Part shown: one piece after another, positions 56,355 through 64,000 of the stretch
How positions within the stretch are numbered: position 1 is the first letter of the stretch
Layout: each line of letters starts with the position of its first letter
Source: an uncultured Granulosicoccus sp.
GTDB lineage: Bacteria; Pseudomonadota; Gammaproteobacteria; Granulosicoccales; Granulosicoccaceae
Length of the DNA: 64,000 nt
NCBI GenBank assembly: GCA_947492525.1
Contig: CANLNQ010000027.1
Span: 32,109 to 96,108 of the forward strand
Reading direction: 5' to 3'
Program-made: the position numbers and the translations under genes
Notes under the pieces: generated by a model
What the model was told of the DNA's origin: nothing
The model's database searches: none
Seen by the model: only the letters and a program-made list of their open reading frames with translations

Positions 56355-57134
56355 TCAGCTGAACAGCCCGAACAGGCCGGCCAGCAGTCCGATCAGGCCA
56401 CCGAACACACCACCCCAGATAACCAGCCAGCCCAGATGCTCACGGATCATGCGTTGCATGATGTCGCGCACCATTTCGGGCGTCATTTCATCAAGCCGTG
56501 CACGCAGTAGCTGATCGAGCCGGTTGACGAAGCGTTCGCTGCTGGCCGCCTTGCCCAGCTGCTCTCCGATGGCCGCCTGGATGCGCGGTGATCGTGCCGC
56601 ATCGGCCAGGAAACCGCGCATGCGGTCCTTGAAGGGTTCGCGCAATGGCTGCAGAGCCGCTTCGCCACCGACCATGGCCAGCATGGAACCAAAGGATGAT
56701 TCGGCAATGGTCGCTACCAGTTGGTCGTAGGCAGCATCCAGATCGATCGCCGTGAGCATCGGCTCCAGATCGATGGCATCACCCAGGCCGGCGGTACCGG
56801 ATTGCGTTTTGCCAGTATCGGAGGCGACACCTGCGGACGTCTCGGTTCTGGCCGACAGCAGGCGTTCCACCTTGTCCTTGCTGAACAGTTCCTCGTGCAC
56901 CATGCGCAGGATGCCCGCCTTGAATTCCTCGAAATGCAAGGTGATGACGCCGGAACCATACAGGCCCGGTACACGTTCGAACAGCATGTGCACGGCAAGC
57001 CAGTTGGTGAGTGCGCCGGACAGGGCAAACAGGCCGGTACTCAGCATCAGAGCCTGCCAGGGAGCCGGCAGGGCGAAACTCAGCAACACCAGGGCTGCTG
57101 CCAGCAGATTGGGTGTCAGATGCTTGTCAAACAT
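56355..57134 (-). CDS. DUF445 family membrane protein
   Basis: A 259-aa protein of PF04286 (YheB-like). The N-terminal hydrophobic part contains the conserved GALTNWLAVHMLFERVPGLYGSGVI near residue 40-65. A long helical/coiled region (~75-215) follows, then a C-terminal helix (LGWLVIWGGVFGGLIGLLAGLFGLF). A Ser/Thr/Gly-rich stretch at ~95-118 looks like a loop insertion. The function is unknown. It is convergent with the HopJ gene. Confidence 0.85.
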   Translation of the reverse strand: MFDKHLTPNLLAAALVLLSFALPAPWQALMLSTGLFALSGALTNWLAVHMLFERVPGLYGSGVITLHFEEFKAGILRMVHEELFSKDKVERLLSARTETSAGVASDTGKTQSGTAGLGDAIDLEPMLTAIDLDAAYDQLVATIAESSFGSMLAMVGGEAALQPLREPFKDRMRGFLADAARSPRIQAAIGEQLGKAASSERFVNRLDQLLRARLDEMTPEMVRDIMQRMIREHLGWLVIWGGVFGGLIGLLAGLFGLFS

Positions 57135-57280
57135 GATGGAATCGAACAGGTTGTCTGCAGAAAAAGAGGAGGGTTTCGTGGCGTCGGCAATGATATCGCC
57201 ATGGCTGAACGACTGCCATGTGTGGTCATCGATTCAATCAGGACGGCCGGGCCATTCCAGCGCTGGGCATCGGTTCAGTC

Positions 57281-58339
57281 TCAGGTGCTGCGACGACGAC
57301 GCGAGACGCGGCTGCCGCGACCCGATGCTGATCCTCCGGCCACGCTCAGGTCGCCTGCCATCTGCGCCTTGGCGCCCTGCGAGAGTTCTCCCAGAACGTT
57401 CGTGATGGTCTGTACATCCGGTTCCGGAGCGCCGGGTTGCCACTGATCGATGGCATCGCGCATGGCCTTGACGTGTTCCGGGGTGGTGCCGCAGCAGCCG
57501 CCGATGATCGAGGCGCCAGCGTTTGCTGCCAGCACGGCATATTGCGCCATGAGTTCGGGCGTACCACTGTAGACGATCTTGCCATCGACGTAGTCAGGAA
57601 TGCCGCAGTTGGCCTTGGCGACCAGTGCCGGGCTGATGCCCAGACTTCTGGCCGCGGTGTTGAGGTTGCAGATGGCGGCGACCACCTCGGAAGCGCCGAC
57701 ACCACAGTTGCTGCCAACGGCTGTGATCGGCGTATTGAGGCTGGTACTGATCTTCAGCGTTTCCGCCGGGGTCAGCCCCATCATGGTGCGGCCATTGGTG
57801 TCGATACTGACGGTGTAGACAATCGGCAATCCGATCGATGCGGCTCCCAGAACTGCCGCCTCGATTTCCTCTGCCGACGAGATGGTCTCGATCCACAGGA
57901 TGTCTGCACCGCCTTCAGCCAGCGCTTCTGCCTGCTCGGCAAAGGCGCGTCGGGCCTCATCGATGCTGACGGGGCCATTGGGTTGCAGGATTTCACCGGT
58001 GGGACCCATGGATCCTGCCACAAGGACCGGGCGCTCAACCGCATCGGCTTCGGCACGAGCAAGCCTGGCGGCTGCCTGGTTGAGTTCAGCCACTCTATGG
58101 CCCGCCTTGTGCAGAGCCAGACGATAGTGAGTACCACCGAAACTGTTAGTCAGTATGATGTCTGAACCCGCGTTCACAAAAGAGCGATGCAAATCGGTGA
58201 TACGATCAGCGTGTTCCGTGTTCCAAAGCTCCGGAGCATCGCCAGTCTGTAGTCCGGCCGCAAACAGGTTGGTACCTGTGGCGCCATCTGCCAGCAGGAT
58301 TGGGCGGGAATCGATTAGGGCTTTGAGTTTGTCAGTCAT
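57281..58339 (-). CDS. bmtB: Homocysteine/betaine S-methyltransferase (BmtB/MetH N-terminal type)
   Basis: A 352-aa zinc-dependent methyltransferase (PF02574) beginning MTDKLKALIDSRPILLADGATGTNLF. Zinc ligands are the Cys of GSNCGVGA and the Cys pair of GGCCGTTPEH. TNSFGGTHYRLALHKAG and GSMGPTGEILQP are family segments. The ATG at 58339 matches family starts; the frame is open to 58420. The basic, Ser/Arg-rich tail (GRGSRVSRRRRST) is unusual. It makes methionine from homocysteine using a methyl donor such as betaine. The MttB and GbdR-like genes 2-4 kb away fit glycine-betaine use. The symbol is tentative. Confidence 0.85.
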   Translation of the reverse strand: MTDKLKALIDSRPILLADGATGTNLFAAGLQTGDAPELWNTEHADRITDLHRSFVNAGSDIILTNSFGGTHYRLALHKAGHRVAELNQAAARLARAEADAVERPVLVAGSMGPTGEILQPNGPVSIDEARRAFAEQAEALAEGGADILWIETISSAEEIEAAVLGAASIGLPIVYTVSIDTNGRTMMGLTPAETLKISTSLNTPITAVGSNCGVGASEVVAAICNLNTAARSLGISPALVAKANCGIPDYVDGKIVYSGTPELMAQYAVLAANAGASIIGGCCGTTPEHVKAMRDAIDQWQPGAPEPDVQTITNVLGELSQGAKAQMAGDLSVAGGSASGRGSRVSRRRRST

Positions 58340-58435
58340 ACGCTCAAGGTTATCATGCAGCAGGCCGTGAACCAGAACGAGAATTCGCACGTCATGGAGT
58401 TGGTAGCGGGCGAATGCCATAAGGACATGACAACA

Positions 58436-59581
58436 ATGCCGCTATCAGGCACGGTACCCACGTTGGAAACAGAAGTAGTTACAGACCGCGCTGCATTCAA
58501 GGACCTGGCGGCAGACTGGAATCGGCTGCAGAGTCGATGCGCTGGCAGCAGTGTGTTCATGCGTTGGGAATGGCATTACACCTGGTGGCAGGTCTATGCG
58601 GGCAAGAATGATCATCTGCACATCATGGTCTGGCGCCGTGATGGTGAGCTGGTTGGCCTGTTACCTCTGTATCGCCAGGCCTGCGGCATCATACCGGGCA
58701 GAGCCTGTCTGCGGTTGACCGGTACCGGCGAGGCCACCATTGACGAGGTGGCCACCGAATACGGTGACTTGCTGGCCGATGTCGAGCTGCAGACCCGAAT
58801 CAGCACCATGGCGGCAGATCACCTGTTGCAGTTCTCTGACTGGACGCACGTGGAGATGCCCTGCCTGCTGGAGGGTTCCCTGTTGCACCGCTTGCTGGTG
58901 GCCGATGAAGAGAGTCATGCACGGGTGCGCTCTGCAGGCCTGCGCTACCGTCTGTCACTGAAGGATGGTGAAGCTGCGTATCTGGACAGTCTGGGGGCCA
59001 GCCGCGCAAAGCGAATCCGGCGCAGCCAGAGAGCCGCGGCGAAGGATGGTGGCATCGTGCTGACATCCGTGGATTCAGTGGCAGGTTTTGAAGACGCCTT
59101 CCGTGAGCTGGCAGAGCTGAACGATGAGCGGCAGGCCTTCAAGAAGCGAAAGAGTGTCTTTTCCTCGGTCCGCTTTCAGCAGTTTCACCAGCAGCTGAGT
59201 GAACAGCTGTTCGCCGATGGTGCGGTGGATATCGTCCGTTTTCATCTGGGCGATCGATTGCTGGCAGCGCTGTATTGCTACTACGATGCCGACACCTGCT
59301 ACTACTATCAGAGTGGTTTTACCCGCAAGGACTCGAACCGTTACATGTCGCTGACGCTGGCCCATTTGATGGAGATGCAGCGCAATCGTGATGCAGGCCG
59401 CAGTTATTATGATTTCATGCGGGGCGAGCCCCCTACGTACAAGGAGGATTTCAACTGCGAAACCAGTGCCATGGTCGATATATCCGTGTACCGATGGCGT
59501 TGGCAGCTTCAGCTGGCCAGGGCCAATCGCCGTTTGCGCGCCAGGGCTGGCAAATGGCTGCGCAAGATGCGTCCGGGCTGA
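58436..59581 (+). CDS. GNAT/BioF2-like acyltransferase (CelD/BcsL type)
   Basis: About 380 aa with two tandem GNAT-fold halves. The segment SSVFMRWEWHYTWWQVY opens the domain, EYGDLLAD lies mid-protein, and the C-terminal PF13480 half has FRELAELNDERQAFKKRKSVF, DTCYYYQSGFTRKDSNRYMSLTLAHLM and YYDFMRGEPPTYKEDF. This matches acyltransferases near cellulose/exopolysaccharide genes. Start candidates are 58355, 58394, 58427 and 58436; AAGGA 10 nt before 58436 favours the last. It is divergent from bmtB. The acyl acceptor is unknown and no polysaccharide genes are nearby. Confidence 0.8.
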   Translation: MPLSGTVPTLETEVVTDRAAFKDLAADWNRLQSRCAGSSVFMRWEWHYTWWQVYAGKNDHLHIMVWRRDGELVGLLPLYRQACGIIPGRACLRLTGTGEATIDEVATEYGDLLADVELQTRISTMAADHLLQFSDWTHVEMPCLLEGSLLHRLLVADEESHARVRSAGLRYRLSLKDGEAAYLDSLGASRAKRIRRSQRAAAKDGGIVLTSVDSVAGFEDAFRELAELNDERQAFKKRKSVFSSVRFQQFHQQLSEQLFADGAVDIVRFHLGDRLLAALYCYYDADTCYYYQSGFTRKDSNRYMSLTLAHLMEMQRNRDAGRSYYDFMRGEPPTYKEDFNCETSAMVDISVYRWRWQLQLARANRRLRARAGKWLRKMRPG

Positions 59582-59854
59582 AGGCGCGTCGATGACGCTG
59601 TTGGTATTGTACGATGTAACCTACAGTTCATGGTTTTCAGGAAATTGTCGGATTGTGACGCTTGCTGATCCATTCAACGGCAGATACGGATAGTCTGCTC
59701 TGCCGAGACATCAAGATCTGCCAGCGAGATGTGGAGCCATACATGATATTGCCAATTGTTGAGAACACGAACCGTTCGGATGCCCGGGGCTTTGCCGCTG
59801 AGGACGCCATGGCGTTCACTGCATTCGACCAGGTAGCGAGAAACTGACAAGACC
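59582..59854. other. Intergenic region
   Basis: A 273-bp gap with no convincing gene. A 61-codon ORF (59662-59847) has no recognisable motif and a poor start context. No clear terminator or promoter is seen. Confidence 0.3.
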
Positions 59855-60415
59855 ATGGTTCTAGGATTGAGAAAACCCCTGCCGGCCAACCCCATCGATA
59901 CCATCAACGTGCCGGGTTCGGTTGGTTGCATGGGACTGGTGGCCTGCCCGGGCACGCGTATCGACAAGCCGGCCTCCGGCAGCAAGCGCCTGCTGCAGAC
60001 GGATGTCAACGAGATTGTCGAATGGGGAGCCAATGGCGTCTTGTGTCTGGTGGAGCCTCACGAGCTGAAGATGAACAGGGTCGAAGGCCTGCCGGCGGCT
60101 GTGCAGAACGCCGGGATGTGGTGGAAGCATCTGCCCATCATCGATATGGATATTCCCAATCAGGAGTTCGAGGATGTCTGGGCCGTCGAAGGCGAGCGCA
60201 TCCGTCATGCCCTGCGAATCGGTGAGCGAGTAGCCATTCACTGTTATGCCGGCCTGGGTCGTACCGGCATGATTGCGGCGCGCATTCTGGTTGAATTCGG
60301 GGTGGATCCCGAGCAGGCCATTCGCCGCGTGCGCCGGGACAACCGCCGTCGCATACAGACGAAATCGCAGGCCAATTTCGTGCGTAGCTGTTACTCCCTG
60401 GTCGACGCCATCTGA
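59855..60415 (+). CDS. Dual-specificity/CDKN3-like protein phosphatase
   Basis: A 186-aa cysteine phosphatase. The P-loop HCYAGLGRTG (H129, C130, R136) fits the HCx5R signature; Asp98 or Asp100 in the segment IDMDIPNQEF is the candidate general acid. NEIVEWGANGVLCLVEPHEL is typical of bacterial CDKN3/DSP-like proteins. There is no signal peptide, so it is cytoplasmic. Substrates are unknown and may be phosphoproteins or phosphoinositide-like molecules. It lies 115 bp upstream of the MttB-family gene on the same strand. Confidence 0.88.
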   Translation: MVLGLRKPLPANPIDTINVPGSVGCMGLVACPGTRIDKPASGSKRLLQTDVNEIVEWGANGVLCLVEPHELKMNRVEGLPAAVQNAGMWWKHLPIIDMDIPNQEFEDVWAVEGERIRHALRIGERVAIHCYAGLGRTGMIAARILVEFGVDPEQAIRRVRRDNRRRIQTKSQANFVRSCYSLVDAI

Positions 60416-60530
60416 CAGCATCATTGCCGACAGGTCGTTTGGTGTAACGATCACGTCGTTCGCTGCAACACTGAAGGTCTGCCCGGCAGTTCATCATGTC
60501 AGGCGACATGACCAACAGAAGATCAGGCCG

Positions 60531-62096
60531 ATGAGTACAGAAGGTGCACCTGCGCGAGGCAGGCGACGAGGCGGTGGGCGTGAAGCCAAGCGTGCTCGAG
60601 CTGCAGCCGGTACGGCTGCTCAAGCCTATATCAAGCGCAAGATCCCGTATTACGAGATTCTCAACGAAGAAGGGCTCGAACTGATCGAGCACAACGCGGA
60701 CACCATTCTGGAAGAGATCGGCATCGACTTCCGGGATGACGCCGAGGCTCTGGAACTGTGGCGCAATGCGGGTGCCGATGTGCAGGGCGAGCGGGTTCGC
60801 TTTCCTCGCGGTCTGTGCCGCAAACTGGTCAAGGACAGTGCGCCGGCTATCTTCACCCAGCATGCTCGCAACCCGGCGAACTCGGTGGTCATCGGTGGCG
60901 ACAATACGGTGATGGTGCCAGCCTATGGCCCGCCGTTCGTGCACGATCTGGACAAGGGGCGACGTTACGCGACCATCGAAGACTTCCAGAATTTCGTCAA
61001 GCTCGCTTACATGAGCAAGTCGCTGCATCATTCGGGCGGAACCGTGTGCGAGCCGGTGGATCTGCCGGTCAACAAGCGGCATTTCGACATGGTGTACGCG
61101 CACATGCGCTACAGCGACAAACCCTTCATGGGGTCGGTGACAGCGCCCGAGCGTGCAGAAGACACGGTGGCGATGGCGAAGCTGCTGTTCGGGGATGACT
61201 TCATCGATCCTGCGACCGGGCAGGAGAAGACGGTGGTCGTCAACCTGATCAACGCCAACTCGCCCATGACCTTCGATGAAACCATGCTCGGCGCGGCGAA
61301 GGTGTATGCGCGGGCCAATCAGGGATGCATCATTTCACCCTTCATCCTGGCCGGTGCGATGTCGCCGGTAACGGTGGCGGGCACGGCGGCACAGATTCTG
61401 GCCGAGGCACTGGCCGGGATGGCTTTCGTGCAGCTGGTTCGCCCCGGCGCACCGGTGGTGTTCGGCACCTTTGCCAGCTCCATCTCGATGCAATCGGGTG
61501 CGCCTACCTTTGGCTCGCCGGAGCCGACTCAAGTCATGTATATCGCGGCCTCGCTGGCGCGGCGGCTCGGGGTGCCGTTCAGAAGTGGCGGCGGTCTGTG
61601 TGCCTCCAAGTTGCCGGATGCGCAGGCGGCCTATGAAGCGGCCAACACGCTGCAATCGGCGGCCATGGCGGGTGTGAATTTCATGCTGCACACCGCAGGC
61701 TGGCTGGAAGGTGGATTGGCCATGGGCTACGAAAAATTCATGATGGACGCCGACCAGGCGAGCATGCTGAGTGTCCTGCTCGGTGGAATCGACTTGAGTG
61801 AGAACGGGCAGGCGCTGGATGCCTTGCGTGAGGTGGGCCCCGGAAATCACTTTCTGGGTTGCTCGCATACCCAGGCCAACTTCCAGAGTGCCTTCTGGCG
61901 ATCGGAAATCTCGGACAACAACAGTTACGAGCAATGGCAGGCCGAAGGCTCGCTTGATGCGGCGCAACGTGCCAATGTGCGATGGAAAGCGGCACTGAAC
62001 AGTTACGAAGCTCCGGCAATTGACCCTGCAATTGACGAAGCACTGCTGGAATATATTAAAGTGCGCAAAGCGGCGTTTCCGGACGCCAACTACTAG
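60531..62096 (+). CDS. Trimethylamine methyltransferase (MttB) family protein, non-pyrrolysine
   Basis: A 521-aa protein of PF06253, covering the whole domain (YYEILNEEGLELIEHNADTILEEIGIDF to YIKVRKAAFPDANY). The frame has no internal TAG, so no pyrrolysine is encoded; such members (MtgB type) demethylate glycine betaine or related quaternary amines with a corrinoid protein. The N-terminal ~30 residues are Arg/Ala/Gly-rich. The ATG at 60531 fits the family start; the frame is open upstream through the phosphatase tail. No corrinoid protein gene is in the window. The next gene is a GlxA/GbdR-like regulator. Confidence 0.9.
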   Translation: MSTEGAPARGRRRGGGREAKRARAAAGTAAQAYIKRKIPYYEILNEEGLELIEHNADTILEEIGIDFRDDAEALELWRNAGADVQGERVRFPRGLCRKLVKDSAPAIFTQHARNPANSVVIGGDNTVMVPAYGPPFVHDLDKGRRYATIEDFQNFVKLAYMSKSLHHSGGTVCEPVDLPVNKRHFDMVYAHMRYSDKPFMGSVTAPERAEDTVAMAKLLFGDDFIDPATGQEKTVVVNLINANSPMTFDETMLGAAKVYARANQGCIISPFILAGAMSPVTVAGTAAQILAEALAGMAFVQLVRPGAPVVFGTFASSISMQSGAPTFGSPEPTQVMYIAASLARRLGVPFRSGGGLCASKLPDAQAAYEAANTLQSAAMAGVNFMLHTAGWLEGGLAMGYEKFMMDADQASMLSVLLGGIDLSENGQALDALREVGPGNHFLGCSHTQANFQSAFWRSEISDNNSYEQWQAEGSLDAAQRANVRWKAALNSYEAPAIDPAIDEALLEYIKVRKAAFPDANY

Positions 62097-62183
62097 GTCA
62101 CCCCGGTCGGCTCTCTGCTCGGGTGATTGACTCGCGCCCAGAGAGCCATAGCCGGTGCTCGTGATGCCCCCATTGAATGACTC

Positions 62184-63206
62184 ATGATCGGCTCTGCCGA
62201 CAGAACGATCAACATAGCCTTTTATCTGGTACCGCAGTTTTCCATGCTGGCATTCAGCAGCGCTCTGGAAACCTTGCGCATGGCCAATCAGCTGAGTGGT
62301 CAGGCTCTCTATCGCTGGACGCTGGTGTCCAGCGATGGTCGGGAAGTGCCGTGCAGCAATGGCATTCACTTTCCGGTGGAGCACAGTGCGCAGACGCGAG
62401 AGCGTTATGATGCCGTCTTTGTCTGCAGTGGCCTGAATGTGCATCTGGTCAAGGATGAGCCGGGAATGCAATGGCTACGGCAACTGGACAAGCAGGGGAC
62501 TGTTCTGGGGGCGATCTGTACCGGGACCTATCTGCTGGCACGGGCCGATCTGCTCCATGACTACCGCTGTACCATCCACTGGGAGAACCTGGCGGCTGCC
62601 CGCGAAGAGTTTCCGCATCTGGTGATTTCGCCCGAATTGTTCGAGATCGACCGGAAGCGTTATACCTGTGCCGGTGGTACGGCGCCGCTGGACATGTTGC
62701 TCAGCGAGATACGCCAGTGCCATGGCAAGGAGTTGGCCACGCGGATATCCGAGCAATTCATGTGCGAGCGCATTCGCGACAAGAATGACCGGCAGCGGGT
62801 TCCGCTGACACAGCGGATTGGTGCGAGCCAACCGAAGCTGGCCGAAGCGGTGTCCCTGATGGAAGCCAATATCGAGGAGCCGATGACGCTGGACGAGCTG
62901 TCTCATCATGTCGGCCTGTCACGGCGACAGCTGGAGCGCCTGTTCCAGCGTTACCTGCATTGTGTGCCCACAAGGTATTATCTGGAATTGAGGCTGGAGC
63001 GTGCGCGCCAGTTGCTGCTGCAGAGCAGCATGCCGATCGTGGACATTGCGCTGGCCTGCGGCTTCATCTCTGCGCCGCATTTTTCCAAATGCTACCGTGA
63101 CACCTTCTCGTTGCCGCCTCGTGATGAGCGACGCCGGGCGGCGGGCTTGCTGGGTGATTCGCGTGCTCAGAAAAAAGCCGGCAAACGCACAACCTCAGCT
63201 GATTGA
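62184..63206 (+). CDS. GlxA-family AraC-type transcriptional regulator (GbdR-like)
   Basis: A 340-aa regulator with an N-terminal DJ-1/PfpI-like amidotransferase domain (INIAFYLVPQFSMLAFSSALETLRMAN; GAICTGTYLLARADLL; CAGGTAPLDMLLSEI) and a C-terminal AraC HTH pair (LDELSHHVGLSRRQLERLFQRYLHCVPTRYYLELRLERARQLL; VDIALACGFISAPHFSKCYRDTF). This is the GbdR/CdhR architecture controlling glycine betaine, carnitine or dimethylglycine catabolism. It lies 87 bp after the MttB-family gene, so control of quaternary-amine demethylation is likely. Its 3' end overlaps the convergent DUF5658 gene by 12 bp. Confidence 0.88.
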   Translation: MIGSADRTINIAFYLVPQFSMLAFSSALETLRMANQLSGQALYRWTLVSSDGREVPCSNGIHFPVEHSAQTRERYDAVFVCSGLNVHLVKDEPGMQWLRQLDKQGTVLGAICTGTYLLARADLLHDYRCTIHWENLAAAREEFPHLVISPELFEIDRKRYTCAGGTAPLDMLLSEIRQCHGKELATRISEQFMCERIRDKNDRQRVPLTQRIGASQPKLAEAVSLMEANIEEPMTLDELSHHVGLSRRQLERLFQRYLHCVPTRYYLELRLERARQLLLQSSMPIVDIALACGFISAPHFSKCYRDTFSLPPRDERRRAAGLLGDSRAQKKAGKRTTSAD

Positions 63207-63650
63207 GAGCAGTACCAGTTCGTAGGCGATCAGGCCGAGATACAGCCCGACCAGCGCCGCCAGTACCGAACGCGCCCGCCAGCGCTTGAACACGAGCAGG
63301 TTGCCGGCAGCGACGAGCAGGATGGCCGGAATACCTGTCAACAGCATCTTCACGGCGGTGAAAGCCCAGACGCTGTGTTGCAGCAGTGCATTCATGAAGG
63401 GATTGACCTCGGTGCCTCCGCGGGAGATCAGTGTCAGCGTGAATACCGAATCGGTGATCGACAGCAGCATCAGCAACACGGCGAGCATCACAACGCCGCT
63501 GTCAAAACGATCGAGCACGGCAAAACGGCGGTCACCCTGTCGCCGACCCACCATTCGTCGCGGCGCCACGGCACAACTCACCAGCGTGCCCACCGTATAA
63601 GCCCGCCGCTCCGACCGCAGCCGCCTCTCCACACCATTCCAAGTATCCAT
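63195..63650 (-). CDS. DUF5658 family membrane protein
   Basis: 151 aa. The N-terminus is basic and soluble (ERRLRSERRAY ... RRQGDRRFAVLDRFD), followed by four hydrophobic segments. The conserved pattern TDSVFTLTLISRGGTEVNPFMNALL plus a Lys in the next helix (FTAVKMLLTG) matches DUF5658 (PF18902). The function is unknown. It overlaps the 3' end of the GlxA-family gene in convergent orientation. Confidence 0.8.
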   Translation of the reverse strand: MDTWNGVERRLRSERRAYTVGTLVSCAVAPRRMVGRRQGDRRFAVLDRFDSGVVMLAVLLMLLSITDSVFTLTLISRGGTEVNPFMNALLQHSVWAFTAVKMLLTGIPAILLVAAGNLLVFKRWRARSVLAALVGLYLGLIAYELVLLSIS

Positions 63651-63673
63651 CCCCCCAGTCTACCCACCCCCAC

Positions 63674-63909
63674 GGGTCGGACCATGACAAGTGTCTGATA
63701 AACATGAAAGTCCTTCGATGAGAGGCGCTTTATGTCGGCTTGTTGGCATGTTTTTGATTCTCATTTGGGGGGATTAGCAGGGGGGATCCCCACGGTCCGC
63801 GCGGGTCGGACCATGATAAGTGTCTGAAAAACATGAAATTTCTTTGATCAGAGGCACCTTATCTCGTCTTGTTTGCGTGTTTTTGATCATCATTCAAGGC
63901 AATTAGCAG
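63674..63909. repeat. Two diverged 107-bp direct repeats
   Basis: Copies at 63674-63780 and 63803-63909 are both 107 bp, start GGGTCGGACCATGA and end ATTAGCAG. I count 19 differences (about 82% identity) and no indels. They are separated by 22 bp. Neither contains a usable ORF. Confidence 0.9.
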
Positions 63910-63923
63910 CATGCTGCCATAGC

Positions 63924-64000
63924 TGCGTATTCCGGCGAAGATGAACGCTCATTCCGGTCGAACGTGAACACCGTTCCGACCAACGCATCAACGAGCGTTC
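63924..64000. mobile_element. Probable left end of an IS21-type insertion sequence, cut by the window edge
   Basis: The last ~77 bp contain serial repeats TATTCCGGCGAAGATGAACG, CATTCCGGTCGAACGTGAAC and CGTTCCGACCAACG, and a GAACGCTC (63943-63950)/GAGCGTTC (63993-64000) inverted pair. Serial ~20-bp repeats with TTCCGG cores are typical of IS21-family transposase-binding ends. No transposase is visible, so the assignment rests on resemblance. The left boundary is approximate. Confidence 0.5.

Noticed and set aside
59662..59847. Small 61-codon ORF before the phosphatase gene
   Set aside because: No Shine-Dalgarno, no motif and ordinary intergenic composition.
60531..62096. Pyrrolysine-containing MttB
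   Set aside because: There is no in-frame TAG within the domain; the only TAG in this frame is the terminal stop.

Overview
The window comes from a moderately GC-rich bacterial chromosome. Gene content points to an aerobic, heterotrophic gammaproteobacterium. The signs are a long-form leuA behind a leucine-rich leader, a MaeB-type malic enzyme fused to a phosphotransacetylase domain, a periplasmic PQQ-dependent alcohol oxidation system, and a candidate GlyGly-CTERM surface protein. A marine Granulosicoccus-like lineage would fit, but that is an inference from gene content. No rRNA, tRNA or CRISPR array was seen.

Layout. 1-3.7 kb holds the end of a secreted calcium-binding Kelch/TSP3 protein, a repeat-built periplasmic peptidoglycan-binding protein, a YdjM-like membrane protein and a DUF1840 protein. 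3.9-7.3 kb holds a DUF1501/DUF1800 export pair. 7.8-11.6 kb holds a molybdopterin oxidoreductase, a 35-bp minisatellite, a YHS-domain protein and an EamA transporter. 12-28 kb is the most striking region. It contains a PQQ-dependent alcohol dehydrogenase with the Asp-x-Asp signature of lanthanide-dependent enzymes, a PedF-type cytochrome c, and periplasmic accessory proteins (two solute-binding proteins, a beta-propeller, a SoxYZ-like carrier, a zinc metallohydrolase and a rhodanese-like CxxxCW protein). A divergent operon encodes MoxR, DUF58, DUF4381, two VWA proteins, a TPR protein and a BatD-like protein, and is linked by stop/start overlaps to the CxxxCW gene. I read the whole as one alcohol-oxidation and enzyme-maturation locus, comparable to the mxaRSACKL module of methylotrophs. 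Next come an orphan, apparently non-phosphorylatable receiver protein cut off by an octamer repeat array, and a FIST sensor protein.

30-43.6 kb holds DAHP synthase and a galactoside catabolism regulon: GH36 alpha-galactosidase, galK, galT, GH42 beta-galactosidase, an ABC sugar transporter (binding protein and two permeases), a divergent IclR regulator and the ABC ATPase. A consensus promoter with a palindromic operator at its start point controls the main operon. 43.8-51.4 kb holds an aminotransferase, a histidine phosphatase, an S41 protease lipoprotein, a second degenerate receiver coupled to a degenerate GGDEF-EAL protein, a small membrane protein, an EamA transporter and a DUF3820 protein. 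51.6-56.3 kb holds a leucine leader peptide, leuA, maeB and a HopJ-family protein. 56.3-63.7 kb holds a DUF445 protein, a homocysteine methyltransferase, a BioF2-like acyltransferase, a dual-specificity phosphatase, a non-pyrrolysine MttB-family methyltransferase, a GlxA/GbdR-like regulator and a DUF5658 protein. The last 350 bp hold a diverged 107-bp direct repeat and what looks like the left end of an IS21-type element.

A recurring oddity is the number of short tandem repeats. There are 7- and 8-bp arrays directly against gene 3' ends, 35- and 36-bp minisatellites, and in-frame 30-bp and 6-bp repeats inside coding regions.
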